Assembly (NCBI GenBank): GCA_025558095.1
Contig: JAIVFI010000032.1
Span: 434,001 to 498,000 of the forward strand
Origin: Hyaloraphidium curvatum
Lineage: Eukaryota; Monoblepharomycota; Hyaloraphidiomycetes; Hyaloraphidiales; Hyaloraphidiaceae
Direction: 5' to 3'
Length of the DNA stretch: 64,000 bases
Every line of letters begins with the position of its first letter. Positions within the stretch are counted from its first letter, which is position 1. Below are positions 55,875 to 64,000 of this stretch, in pieces. The notes beneath the pieces were generated by a model. It did no database searches. It saw only the letters and a list, made by a program, of their open reading frames with translations, and was not told the origin of the DNA. A program made the position numbers and the translations under genes.

Positions 55875-56846
55875 ATGAGGACCGGTGTCGTGCTCGCGGC
55901 CGTTGCCGCGGCCACCGCGGGCCTCATCGGCCTCGCCGCGCGCTCCGTCGCCCGCGAGGCCGCCCGCCTGCGCGCCCTTCCCGACCCGATCCCGCGCGCC
56001 GAGCTGTTCGCCGACCCGCCCGGCGCCGTCACCCACACCACGCGGCCCGACGGCACGAAGCTGCGCGTCGTCGACACGGGCGGCGACGGGCCCGCGGTGG
56101 TGCTCTCGCACGGCTACGGCGTCACCGCCAAGACGTGGAACGTCGTCGCCCACGCCCTGGCCAAGAAGGGGTTCAGGGTCGTCACGTTCGACCAGCGCGG
56201 CCACGGCGGATCGACCGTCGGCGCCGACGGCATCGCCACCCTCCCCATGGCCGGCGACCTCGTCGCCGTCTTCGACCACGCCGGCGTCACGGACGCCGTG
56301 CTGGTCGGCCACTCCATGGCCGGCTTTCTGTCCATCGCCGCGCTCACCGAGCTCGACGGCCTCGCCTCCAAACTGAAGGGCCTGATCCTGTTCGCCTCGT
56401 TCGCGGGCGACGTGGGCCGCAACGCGCCGCAGAACAAGGTCCAGATCCCGCTGATCAAGTGGGGCATCCTGCAGCGCATCGTCTCGGGGGACGACGTCGG
56501 CGCGCTCTTTGCCGCCTCGATCCTGGGGGACCGCCCGTTCCCGGCGGCCATCGACGCCTTCCTCTCCGAGTTCCGCGCGCAGGACCTGGCCCGCCTCACG
56601 CCCATCCTCGAGGCCTTCGAGAAGGAGGACCGCGGGCCGCTGCTCCCCAGGATCACCGTGCCGACGGTGGTCATCTGCGGCAAGGCGGACAAGACCACGC
56701 CCCCGTGGCAGACGGCCAGGCTGGTCGAGGGGATCCCCGGGGCCAGGGAGGTCTTGGTCGAGGGGGCGGGGCACATGCTCAACTGGGAAGCACCGGATGC
56801 GCTGGTCGAGGCCGTGGTGGAGCTCAGCGGGAAGGGCGGGGCTTGA
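55875..56846 (+). CDS. Membrane-anchored alpha/beta hydrolase
   Basis: A single-exon 323-residue protein; the frame is open 101 codons further upstream, but ATG 55875 directly precedes a hydrophobic anchor (VVLAAVAAATAGLIGLAARS). The hydrolase fold has an oxyanion region VVLSHGYGVTAKTW, TFDQRGHGGS after strand 4, the nucleophile elbow VGHSMAGF, Asp in CGKADKTTPPW and His in VEGAGHMLNWEAP, so the triad is complete. Relatives include haloperoxidase-like and monoacylglycerol-lipase-like serine hydrolases. Substrate is unknown; anchoring suggests a membrane lipid or a surface location. Confidence 0.88.
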   Translation: MRTGVVLAAVAAATAGLIGLAARSVAREAARLRALPDPIPRAELFADPPGAVTHTTRPDGTKLRVVDTGGDGPAVVLSHGYGVTAKTWNVVAHALAKKGFRVVTFDQRGHGGSTVGADGIATLPMAGDLVAVFDHAGVTDAVLVGHSMAGFLSIAALTELDGLASKLKGLILFASFAGDVGRNAPQNKVQIPLIKWGILQRIVSGDDVGALFAASILGDRPFPAAIDAFLSEFRAQDLARLTPILEAFEKEDRGPLLPRITVPTVVICGKADKTTPPWQTARLVEGIPGAREVLVEGAGHMLNWEAPDALVEAVVELSGKGGA

Positions 56847-57103
56847 CGTGGGGTTCGACGATCGTGACTGGACCGTGGAACCCAGGTATAGGTATATGTT
56901 ATGTATTCAGTCCTTGGATCGAGTTATGTGGGTGTTGCGAAGCCATGGCCTCCTTTTCCCTTTCCCTTCTTTCGACTCGCCCGCCCGCACCGGACATCCC
57001 GGGACAAACACCGCACCCCAATCTCGCAGCAGAACCATGCATTCAGCACCTTCCCGTGCAACAGCGAACAGCAGAACAGCAGGCAGCAAAACGGCAAAGC
57101 AAA

Positions 57104-59483
57104 TCACGCGCACGCCGCCTCCCTCGACGCCACCCATATCCCCGACGACGCCACGTTGGTCCTCCCGCACGAGTCCACCGCCCTCGCCTCGACAAAGTAG
57201 TACCCGCACCCCGCCGGCAGCGCGGGCAGGCGGAACGACGCCGCGTTGCGGTTGCGCGCCGAGGTGACGGCCACGGGGGCGCCGCACGACGCGGCGGTGC
57301 ACGAGACGCGGAAGAGGGAGAGGGTGATGGAGGTGGCGGGGAGGGCGGCGCCGCGGACGTCGCGGGCGGTGGCGGAGAGGGAGAGGGTGCGGCCGGGTTC
57401 GGAGGAGGCGGGCGGGGGGGAGAGGGAGAGGGTGGGGAGGTAGGGCGATTTGGGGCCGCTGGGGAAAAGGAGGGGGGGGGGGAATGCAGTCAGCGTCCGG
57501 CGATGCAATGAAAGAGGCAGGGGATGCTTACCAGGCGAGGACGGGGTCGATCCACTGCCCGTAGTTGAGCCCGGCGCCCGTGAGCGCGGTGCGCAGCTCG
57601 AGCCGCCGCACGCCGACGAGATTGACGTCCACGGCGGCGGCGGCCATCGCGCGCGACCGCGGGGTCGATGCGAACACGCGGCGCCCGTCGGCCCAGACCG
57701 AGAACACGACGCGGGCCGAGGCGGCCGAGGCGGCGTCCAGGCCGTACGCGACCCGGAGGCTGCCGCACATGCCGTCCAGCCGCACGGCGACGGTGCTCGC
57801 GCCCCTGACGCCGAACCCGCGCGCGTACCTGCGCCCGCCGACCCGCATGGGGCGCACCCGGCCCCGCACGGCGCCGATGCGCCCGTTGCGCGCGCACGGC
57901 CAGCCCATGGCGGTGGCGCAGGTCCAGGCGGGGGAGGAGGAGGGCGCCTGCGAGAGCTCGGAGAAGGCGCCCGAGAGGGGGGGGACGGTGCCGCGGGTGG
58001 TGATGAGGCAGGGGTCGGCCGGGGGCGGGGGCGGCGGCGGGGCGGCCGTGGTGGTGGCGGTGCGGGTCTGCGTCCGCGTCTGCGTGGTCGTCGCCGTTTG
58101 GGTGGCCGTGTAGGTCGTCGTTGTGGTGGTGAGCGTCGTGGTTGTGGTCGCGGGGTTGCGGAAGGCGGCCACGACGTGCGGGTGCATGTTGAGCGTGCGC
58201 GCATTGTCTGCCGAGTTGGCCGCGCCGCTGTCCACCCCCGTGCGCTCGTTCAGCCCGTTGGCGGTGTAGCTCACGTCCGGGTTGGAAAAGTACATGACGC
58301 GCGGGCACTCGCCGGGCTGCGAGTCGGGGCACTGGTACGCCATCACGGTGCGGAAGAGCTTCTGCGGGTGCTGGTAGCCGTAGCTGTACGGGTACACGCC
58401 CGGGCCGCCGGCGTTGGCGCGGTCGTGGTGCGCGCCCATGTTGTGCCCGAGCTCGTGGCCGAACGAGTAGACGCCCGCCGCGCACGCGTGCGAGACGACC
58501 GAGTAGCCGTTGTCGGCAAAGTCGACCGAGGGCTCCTGCATCTGCCAGCCCACGCCGCAGCTCGTGGTGAGGGAGGTGAGCAGCACGACGAGGTCGGCGG
58601 CGTACTGGTCGCGCAGCGCGCGCACCGTGCCGGGCGTGTCTTGGGTGATGGCGCCGAGCAGCTGCACGAAGCTCTGCTCCTGCACGTCCAGCTCCTCGGC
58701 GTGCACGAGGCGGATGCGCTGCACGATGCCGCTGTTGCGGTAGGCCTCGTTGGTCTCGTCCGTGGCGGTCTGCGCGATGGCGCGGATCTGCGCCTCGCCG
58801 CCCTGCGCGGCCCGCGCGCCCGGGGTCCACAGCACCATCACGTCAATGATCGGGTCGCCGCCCTGGCGCTTGGCCAGCTCGACGAGCTCGGCGGTGCGCT
58901 TGGCCAGGCGGCGGCGCTCCTCGGGCGCCTTCTGCGGCGGCACCAGGGGCTGCATGCCCTCGGGCACGCGCGACTCGTCCAGCTCCGACACGCGGTGCAG
59001 CCGGCCCGACACGGGGGTGATGGCGTACACCTTGTGCGAGGTGCGCACGGTGCCGGCGACCAGGCCGCCGGTGACGGAGAGCACGACGGCCGAGAGCGGG
59101 TCGTCCTTCACGGCGCCGAACCAGGTGAAGCGGTCCGCGGCGACCTCCTCCACGCGATCGCGCACGGCGACCAGCGGGGTGCCGAAGAGCGGCAGCAGCA
59201 GCTCGGGCGGGCCGTAGGCGGCGATGGCGGGCAGGTCGACGAGGGCGAGCAGGCTCCGGTTGGCGAACGGGTCCGCGGCGGGGTTGGCGTCGGCGGCCAT
59301 GCCCCACCGCGGGAAGGTGAGGAACGACGCGGCGCGCTGCGCGAGCGGGGCGGCGGCCGCCGGGGCCGCCGCGATCGCCAGCAGCGCGAGCAGCGCGGCG
59401 CCGGCCACGCGGGCGGTGCTGACGGGGGCGGCGCGGGAGAGCGTCCGCCGCGGGCCGCCGGCCATCCGGGCGGCGTGCGGCAT
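57104..59483 (-). CDS. Secreted zinc metallopeptidase (HExxHxxGxxHD) with Thr linker and NPCBM domain
   Basis: Exons 57532-59483 and 57104-57458 (768 aa from ATG 59483). The upstream frame to 59660 has more ATGs but lacks a signal; from 59483 a signal peptide follows (VAGAALLALLAIAAAPAAAA). A prodomain-like region ends near KRTAELVELAKR. The metallopeptidase core has IIDVMVLWTPGARA, SCGVGW and the zinc site FGHELGHNMGAHHD, then RTVMAY and VMYFSNPDV as in M12/M72-type metzincins with a Met-turn. A Thr/Pro/Gln-rich linker leads to an NPCBM-like carbohydrate-binding domain (GRRYARGFGVRGASTVAVRL, FSVWADGRRVF, DVNLVGVRRLELR), then a Cys-containing beta-domain. It likely degrades extracellular glycoproteins after binding sugar. 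Confidence 0.85.
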
Positions 59484-61700
59484 GTCGCGCGAGTCCGCCG
59501 GCGCGGCGGCCGGCCGCGATTGGCGCGGGGAGGCCGGAGGGGCCGCGGTGCGGCGCGCGCGGGCGGGCCCGGCGCCCGGGCCGCGGACCGCAACGCTGCG
59601 GCCCTCCGCGGCCGGGCTGTCCATGGGAACGGGGTAGGAACGGCGGGTATGGCTGTCCATGGTGGTATGAGGTGGTGCGCCGGTTTGCGGCAGCCCCCGG
59701 GCCTTTCAAGGACATGGCCACAGCGCCCCAGCCTATTCGAGGGTCGTGACCTCAGAGTTAGGGACACCCCCCCTGCCTTCCCGTGCGTCCCCTGCCCCTC
59801 CCAGACCCCACGAAGCTCTGCATGTTGCTCCTCCGGGCGATAACGGCCACATGGCGGCCCTCCCACGGGCCCCCGCCGGCTCCCATAAGCTTCGCGTCCC
59901 GAGCCCCATGGGGCTGGTGACCGCCTCAAGCCGCAGATGACCAATCCCACCTTGCCCCCGGGGCCCCGACATCCCGACAGGGCGCACCAGCCTCCCGACC
60001 GGCCCGCCGGAGTCGCCCACCGCCGCCTCCCCCGCCTCTCCACCCGCTCCATGCCTCGTGCCCGGTGGCCGGGCAGCGCTGGCTGTCCCGATCGAGGCCG
60101 GGTCGTGCTCCGCTGCCGTAAGCAGGGCATTTTCGGGGATCGGCGCTTTGGCGGTGCGCGGGCCGGTCGGGGCGGCGAGGCGGGCGTGGCACCCCGGAAC
60201 CCCGCCACCGGGATGTGGCGCGGCGCACCGGGTCGGAGGCGCCGGGGGGGGGGAGGAGCTCGGGCGGGGTCCGCGGTGGCAAACACAGCCGCCTTGCCGC
60301 ACAACGCACAGCAATCAGGGGGTGCGGCATCGCCTTGGGGGGGCAGAGAGGTGCGTGCCAGGGGCGGATCGGGCGCCGGGGCGTACCTGACGACGGAGGT
60401 CGGGGGAGCAGGTGGGCGCGGCATGCATTCGGGCCCTGCGATGGGCGTGTCGGGGATCGTCCGCCTGGGTGTGTAACCATCGCAGGCAGCTGGGCGCCGT
60501 CGGCCCATCCGCGGAAAAGGTTGGCGGGCCGGACGCAAAGCGCATTGGAAGCAGACATGACGCCGTCCGGTATCTTAGGGGCAGGACAGGGTCCGGCGCA
60601 GAGGACCGACTCGGCCCCATGCCCGCGCCCTGTCCGATCCGGAGTGCCGTACCACCACCGCCCGCCAACGCACTGCCGTCCCGCCCGAACAAGCCGGCCG
60701 CGAACTATTCCGCCGCAGTCCTTCGCGAACTTCGGCCTCGGCGGGCGCAGGCCCCGGAACCTGGCGTGTCCGGACGCCTCCGGTCGCGGGCAGTCAGGAC
60801 AGAATCTTGCCCGGGGCGGCATTTACAAGCCCAGAACGAAGATACGTATCGACCGGGGCGATCGTGGGGGAGCCGGGAGCGCGCCAGGGGAAAGTGGTGC
60901 CTTTCCTGCTTGCCGGGGAGCGCCGGCTGCACGACGAGGACTTTGGCGCAACCTGGACGCCCGCTGCAGAGTCGGGTGTGGCAAGGTGGACTTCGGGGTT
61001 GTCCGCACTGCCGCAGAAGCGACGGGGGCCGGACGGGTCGGGCCGACCGTTTTTCGGACAGGCGGCCGGGGATCCGAAAGACTACCGAGGGAGCGGGGAA
61101 GGCCCCGGGTCCCCGGGGGACCGCGAGGGCGGTGCGCCACAGTAGAGGACGCGGGGTTGACGGGAAACCGGCAGGAAAGAAAGCCCATCGCCTTTTTGCG
61201 TCGGTCTTTACATTCGCGTCGCCCGAAACCGGGCCAGCTGAGTCCGCCGCCGGCCTCGTGCCGAACAGCGGGGTTTCCCCATCGGTCGGCGCCAAGGAGG
61301 GAAGGAGGGGGCGTTGCGTCGGCGATCCCGCCGCGGGCCGCCCCCACGCGGCGCGATCGCGCCCCCCGCGCCCCGCGGCGCATCCCGACCCCCGCGGCCC
61401 CGCAGATCCGCCTTCGTCGCCGCCGAACGGCCCGCGATGTTGTCGGCGGCCGCGATGGATTGCCGGCCACCAGCCCGTCAGCGTGCAAGGCCACCGAGTT
61501 TCGCCGGTGCACGACCACCCCGGGGATTTGATCGAGCACCAGCCCGGCACCCGCCCGCGGCGGGACAACGGAGTTCCGGCTGCCGACGCCGCGCGGCCGC
61601 ACGCGCAACGCCCCGCATAAAGCGTCAACGACAAGGCATCGCCGCCGGCCACCGCTCCCAGCCCCCACGACCGGTTTCCGAACGCGATTCGCCCGTGAAG
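59484..61700. other. 2.2 kb region without a supported gene
   Basis: The longest gap in the window. It is very GC-rich and long frames cross it on both strands, but all are arginine/proline/glycine-rich, overlap each other and lack a family signature or splice pattern. No repeat or tRNA was recognised. It may hold long promoters, or a non-coding RNA that sequence alone cannot reveal. Confidence 0.4.
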
Positions 61701-62869
61701 ATGCCACGCCCCGCGATGCTCGCGGCCGCCGTCGCCGCGCTGCTGCTCGCCGCGCCGGCCGCGGCCGCGCCAAGCAGGCTCGTCAAGCGCGCGACGGAGG
61801 GATGCTGGAACCTGCCCGTGGTGAGTACCGGGGTTGCGGTGGCGGCGAGGGCGGGATCCGGCACCATGCCGGCGCGCTGCCGGGGTTGACGCCGTCGGCG
61901 GGGGATCACGGGCCCGACTTCTCTTCTCGCACGGATCTGACCTCTCTTCCCTCCACCCAGTCGAGCGACGGCACGTGCGGCTTCAACGGCTACCGCTGCC
62001 CGCAGGGCTCGTGCTGCTCCGCATGGGGCTACTGCTCAGGCGGCGCCGACCCCGGCACGCACGACCTCTGGTGCTCCGCCTCGCACGGGTGCCAGCGCCA
62101 GTTCGGCAAGTGCTTCGACAACGCCGAGCTCCGCTGCGGGCACGGCCTCGGCCACGCGTGCTCCGCCTCGGGGCCCGAGTGCGCGACCGGGTGCTGCGTC
62201 AACGGCGCCTGCGCAAACACCCACATCTGCTTCCCGCCCGCCGGCAACGGCGCCTCGTGCACCGCCTCGGACGGCCAGCAGTGCCAATCGGGCTGCTGCA
62301 TCAACGGCGCCTGCGCCGACGCGGGCCAGTGCTTCCCCAACGGCAACCCGGCCCAGGCCGTCACCCTGATCGGCGCCAGCCCCATCCACGGCAACTACCA
62401 GCCCGCTTCTCCGCCGCCGCCGCCTCCCGCCCCGGCCCCGGCCCCGGCCCCGCAGTCCCCCGCACCCTCGGGCGGCGGTGGCTGGATCGAGGGCTTCGGC
62501 ACCTGGTACAATGCGTGCGTGATCCCCCCGGCTTGGCAACGGAACGGCCCGACCTGACCCCCCGCCCTTTGCAGCTGCGACCCCGCCCAGAACCACGGCT
62601 ACGTCTGCATGGGCTCCTGCAACGGCAACTACATCGACGACTCGATCCCCGCCGTCGCCCTCAACGCGGCGCAGTACAACCACGGCCTCTGCTTCGCCTG
62701 CATCGAGGTGTACGACCCATCCACGGGCGTCACCGCCAGATTCTCGGTGCAGGACCGCTGCGCGGGGTGCGCGTGGGGCGCGATCGACCTGACCCCCGCC
62801 GCGTGGAGGAGGCTGGGGAACGATCCGTACACTTCGGGGTACAGGAGGATGAGGTGGCGGTTCTGCTGA
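61701..62869 (+). CDS. Secreted chitin-binding (hevein-type) protein fused to an expansin/RlpA-like domain
   Basis: Exons 61701-61820, 61961-62514, 62575-62869 (322 aa; phases agree). Signal peptide (MPRPAMLAAAVAALLLAAPA) then a dibasic KR near residue 28. The first domain is a type 1 chitin-binding (hevein) motif: GTCGFNGYRCPQGSCCSAWG YCS with conserved Cys order. Two further Cys-rich repeats (CATGCCVNGACANTHICFPP and CQSGCCINGACADAGQCFP) are each like disintegrin or WAP-like spacers. A Pro/Ala linker precedes a double-psi beta-barrel: FGTWYNACDPAQNHG, DRCAGCAWGAIDLT with the catalytic-type Asp in the HFD/DxT position of expansins. It should bind chitin or cellulose and loosen wall polymers; enzymatic activity is not certain. 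Confidence 0.82.
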
Positions 62870-63112
62870 GCGCGCTGCCGCCGGGTGACGGGGACGCGGG
62901 GGGTTATACCGGGCACCGCGCGGTCGCTGGTTGGCCGCGCGGGCCCACGGCGCAGGGAGCCGTTGTGAAAAACCGGGGAGCAGGAGGAGGTCGATACCCG
63001 CGGGCAGGCCCGCGGACCGAATCAGTTAACACACATCAGTGTATTGTAACACGTCGGAGGATAGAGCGGCCGGGAGCCTTACCGTCGAACCTTGCGCCCC
63101 ATCCGGCCGCGA

Positions 63113-63363
63113 TCACGGCCTGCAGACCTTGCCGTGCCCCTTCCACGCCGCCCGCTGGCAATCGGCCCCACAGTACCTCGCCCTCCTGCACCTCGAGCAC
63201 GTGAGCAGCAGGATCGGCTCCTGCTTCCGCCCGCACGTCCCGCACCCCTCGTTGACCAGCGGCGGCGGGCCGGCGGGGGCCCTCTGCGCGCGGGAGAGGA
63301 ACTCCGCCGCGGAACGTAGACGTCCCCCGAACGGACGAGGTACTCGTCCTCAGACGTCGGCAT
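63113..63363 (-). CDS. MYND zinc-finger protein, short, N-terminus uncertain
   Basis: In one minus-strand frame a complete MYND finger is visible: CGTCGRKQEP ... LTCSRCRRARYCGADCQRAA ... WKGHGKVC, stop 63113-63115. The only nearby ATG (63363-63361) reads MPTSEDEYL in another frame; removing a 35-nt GT..AG stretch joins them, which is short for an intron in this window. The start codon overlaps the stop of the GNAT gene. MYND fingers mediate protein interactions in chromatin or methyltransferase proteins. The gene may be truncated or the exon chain may be wrong. Confidence 0.5.
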
Positions 63364-63731
63364 CACGCCAACCGGAGCTCGTAAAAGACGTTGAGCGGGT
63401 CGTCCACGTAGTCGCCAAAGGGCCCGATTCTGCGGAACCCGGCGCGTTCGTACAGCGCTATCGCCTCGGCGTTCAGGATGCCGGTTTCCAGGCGTGCGAC
63501 TCCGATGTGTCGCGTCCGCAGGTGGTCCAGCAGAGCCCCGAGCATTTTCCGCCCGAGCCCGAGCCCCCGGAACTCCGGGAGCACGAACATCCTCTTAAGC
63601 TCGCCGTACCCCTCGCGGACGGCAACCGCCCCCGTGGCCGCGGCGATCCCGCCGACGCGTGCAACCAGGAAGCAGACGTTCGGGGCGAGCAGCGCGGAGG
63701 CGCCCAGCATGTGGTTGCATTCGGGCGGGAA
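63363..63731 (-). CDS. GNAT-family N-acetyltransferase, 5' exon not found
   Basis: The exon at 63363-63731 (123 codons) covers the acetyl-CoA binding motif: LKRMFVLPEFRGLGLGRKML (R/QxxGxG/A as RGLGLG), VARLETGILNAEAIALYERA (motif B) and the end FGDYVDDPLNVFYELRLA. A TTTAG acceptor just before FPPECNHMLG suggests that a 5' exon supplies the first 20-40 residues, but none is certain. Gene families with this motif acetylate amines or amino groups; the substrate is unknown. Its stop overlaps the next gene's ATG. Confidence 0.65.
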   Translation of the reverse strand, partial: FPPECNHMLGASALLAPNVCFLVARVGGIAAATGAVAVREGYGELKRMFVLPEFRGLGLGRKMLGALLDHLRTRHIGVARLETGILNAEAIALYERAGFRRIGPFGDYVDDPLNVFYELRLA

Positions 63732-63799
63732 CTAAACAGAGTGGCTACATTGCGGAAGCGGGAGACACGGGTAAGCATGCCGCGGCGCGACAGGAGGCC

Positions 63800-64000
63800 A
63801 TGAACAATGCCTATGGTATCTGGCGCCGGATGATCGCCGACCACACTGGGCTGGAACCGCGCACTTCGCTCAACATCCTGCGGACCATCGTGGAAGCCGT
63901 CGGCCAGTACGGCAACCCACTGCTCATTAGCAAACCGTCGACGGACCTTCTACGCGGCAAATCGGCGCGGGACGTGACCATCCGTCGCGCACTCCGCGCG
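63800..64000 (+). CDS. Open frame at the right edge, unknown, 3' end outside window
   Basis: From ATG 63800 the frame runs to the last base without a stop (67 codons). It reads like a real, mixed-composition protein (MNNAYGIWRRMIADHTGLEP, VEAVGQYGNPLLISKP, RDVTIRRALRA) and its third codon positions are less GC-rich than its neighbours. The end resembles a helix-turn-helix recognition helix, but I do not recognise the family. It lies antisense to where a 5' exon of the GNAT gene might be, so only one of the two can be right. Confidence 0.35.
   Translation, partial: MNNAYGIWRRMIADHTGLEPRTSLNILRTIVEAVGQYGNPLLISKPSTDLLRGKSARDVTIRRALRA

Noticed and set aside
60215-61531. 438-codon plus-strand frame in the gene-free block
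   Set aside because: Biased composition and competing frames on both strands; no motif or splice support.

Overview
The window is a piece of a GC-rich (about two thirds G+C) eukaryotic nuclear genome, most likely from a fungus and possibly an early-diverging, chytrid-like one. Evidence: almost every gene can be rebuilt only by removing short introns of about 40-90 nt (one of 155 nt) with GT..AG ends, very often GTGGGT or GTGAGT donors; genes are single, densely packed and on both strands, with no operons; products include a class I CPD photolyase, peroxisomal acyl-CoA oxidase, a SUR7/PalI-like membrane protein, a GATA factor, F-box proteins, GILT and a Crh/laminarinase-type GH16. The lineage call is inference. 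I saw no rRNA, tRNA, CRISPR array or insertion sequence.

Layout. 0-5 kb: the 3' part of an FkbM-type methyltransferase, a six-exon GH16 glucanase-like secreted protein, a lysine/alanine-rich basic protein and a small RVxF-containing protein. 5-12 kb: short-chain dehydrogenase, DHFR, seven-exon acyl-CoA oxidase and two secreted proteins without recognised domain. 12-24 kb: a DOMON/copper type II monooxygenase (dopamine beta-hydroxylase-like), an LRR membrane protein, an SfsA homologue, an F-box protein, an alpha/beta hydrolase that has lost its catalytic residues, and a multicopper oxidase fused to a plastocyanin-like domain. 24-36 kb: a very large F-box protein, photolyase, two small multi-span membrane proteins around a metallo-beta-lactamase-like protein, and a DUF262 (GmrSD-like) protein. 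36-46 kb: GILT thiol reductase, GATA factor, 2OG-Fe(II) dioxygenase, alpha/beta hydrolase, glutamine-synthetase-family protein and a PlsC acyltransferase. 47-55 kb: two homologous secreted modular proteins that share a Cys-rich R-L-x-A-R-H-L-C-P-x-C module, flanking a secreted propeller-like protein that resembles zinc chaperone AztD, and a stand-alone AroE. 55-64 kb: a membrane-anchored hydrolase, a HELGHNMGAHHD metallopeptidase with an NPCBM domain, a 2.2 kb stretch with no gene call, a hevein/expansin-like protein, a MYND protein, a GNAT and an ORF running off the right edge.

There is no shared pathway, but themes recur. Many products are secreted or surface proteins with Thr/Pro/Ser-rich linkers (GH16, LRR, multicopper oxidase, lectin, metallopeptidase, hevein/expansin), and two are copper oxidases. 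Several genes look bacterial in family (SfsA, DUF262, AroE, bacterial-length DHFR, AztD-like, SdrD_B and Ig-like domains), although most carry introns. The most novel item is the pair of modular secreted paralogues at 47.2-48.7 kb and 52.8-55.1 kb. Exon joins given below were derived by eye from reading frame, splice signals and family motifs.
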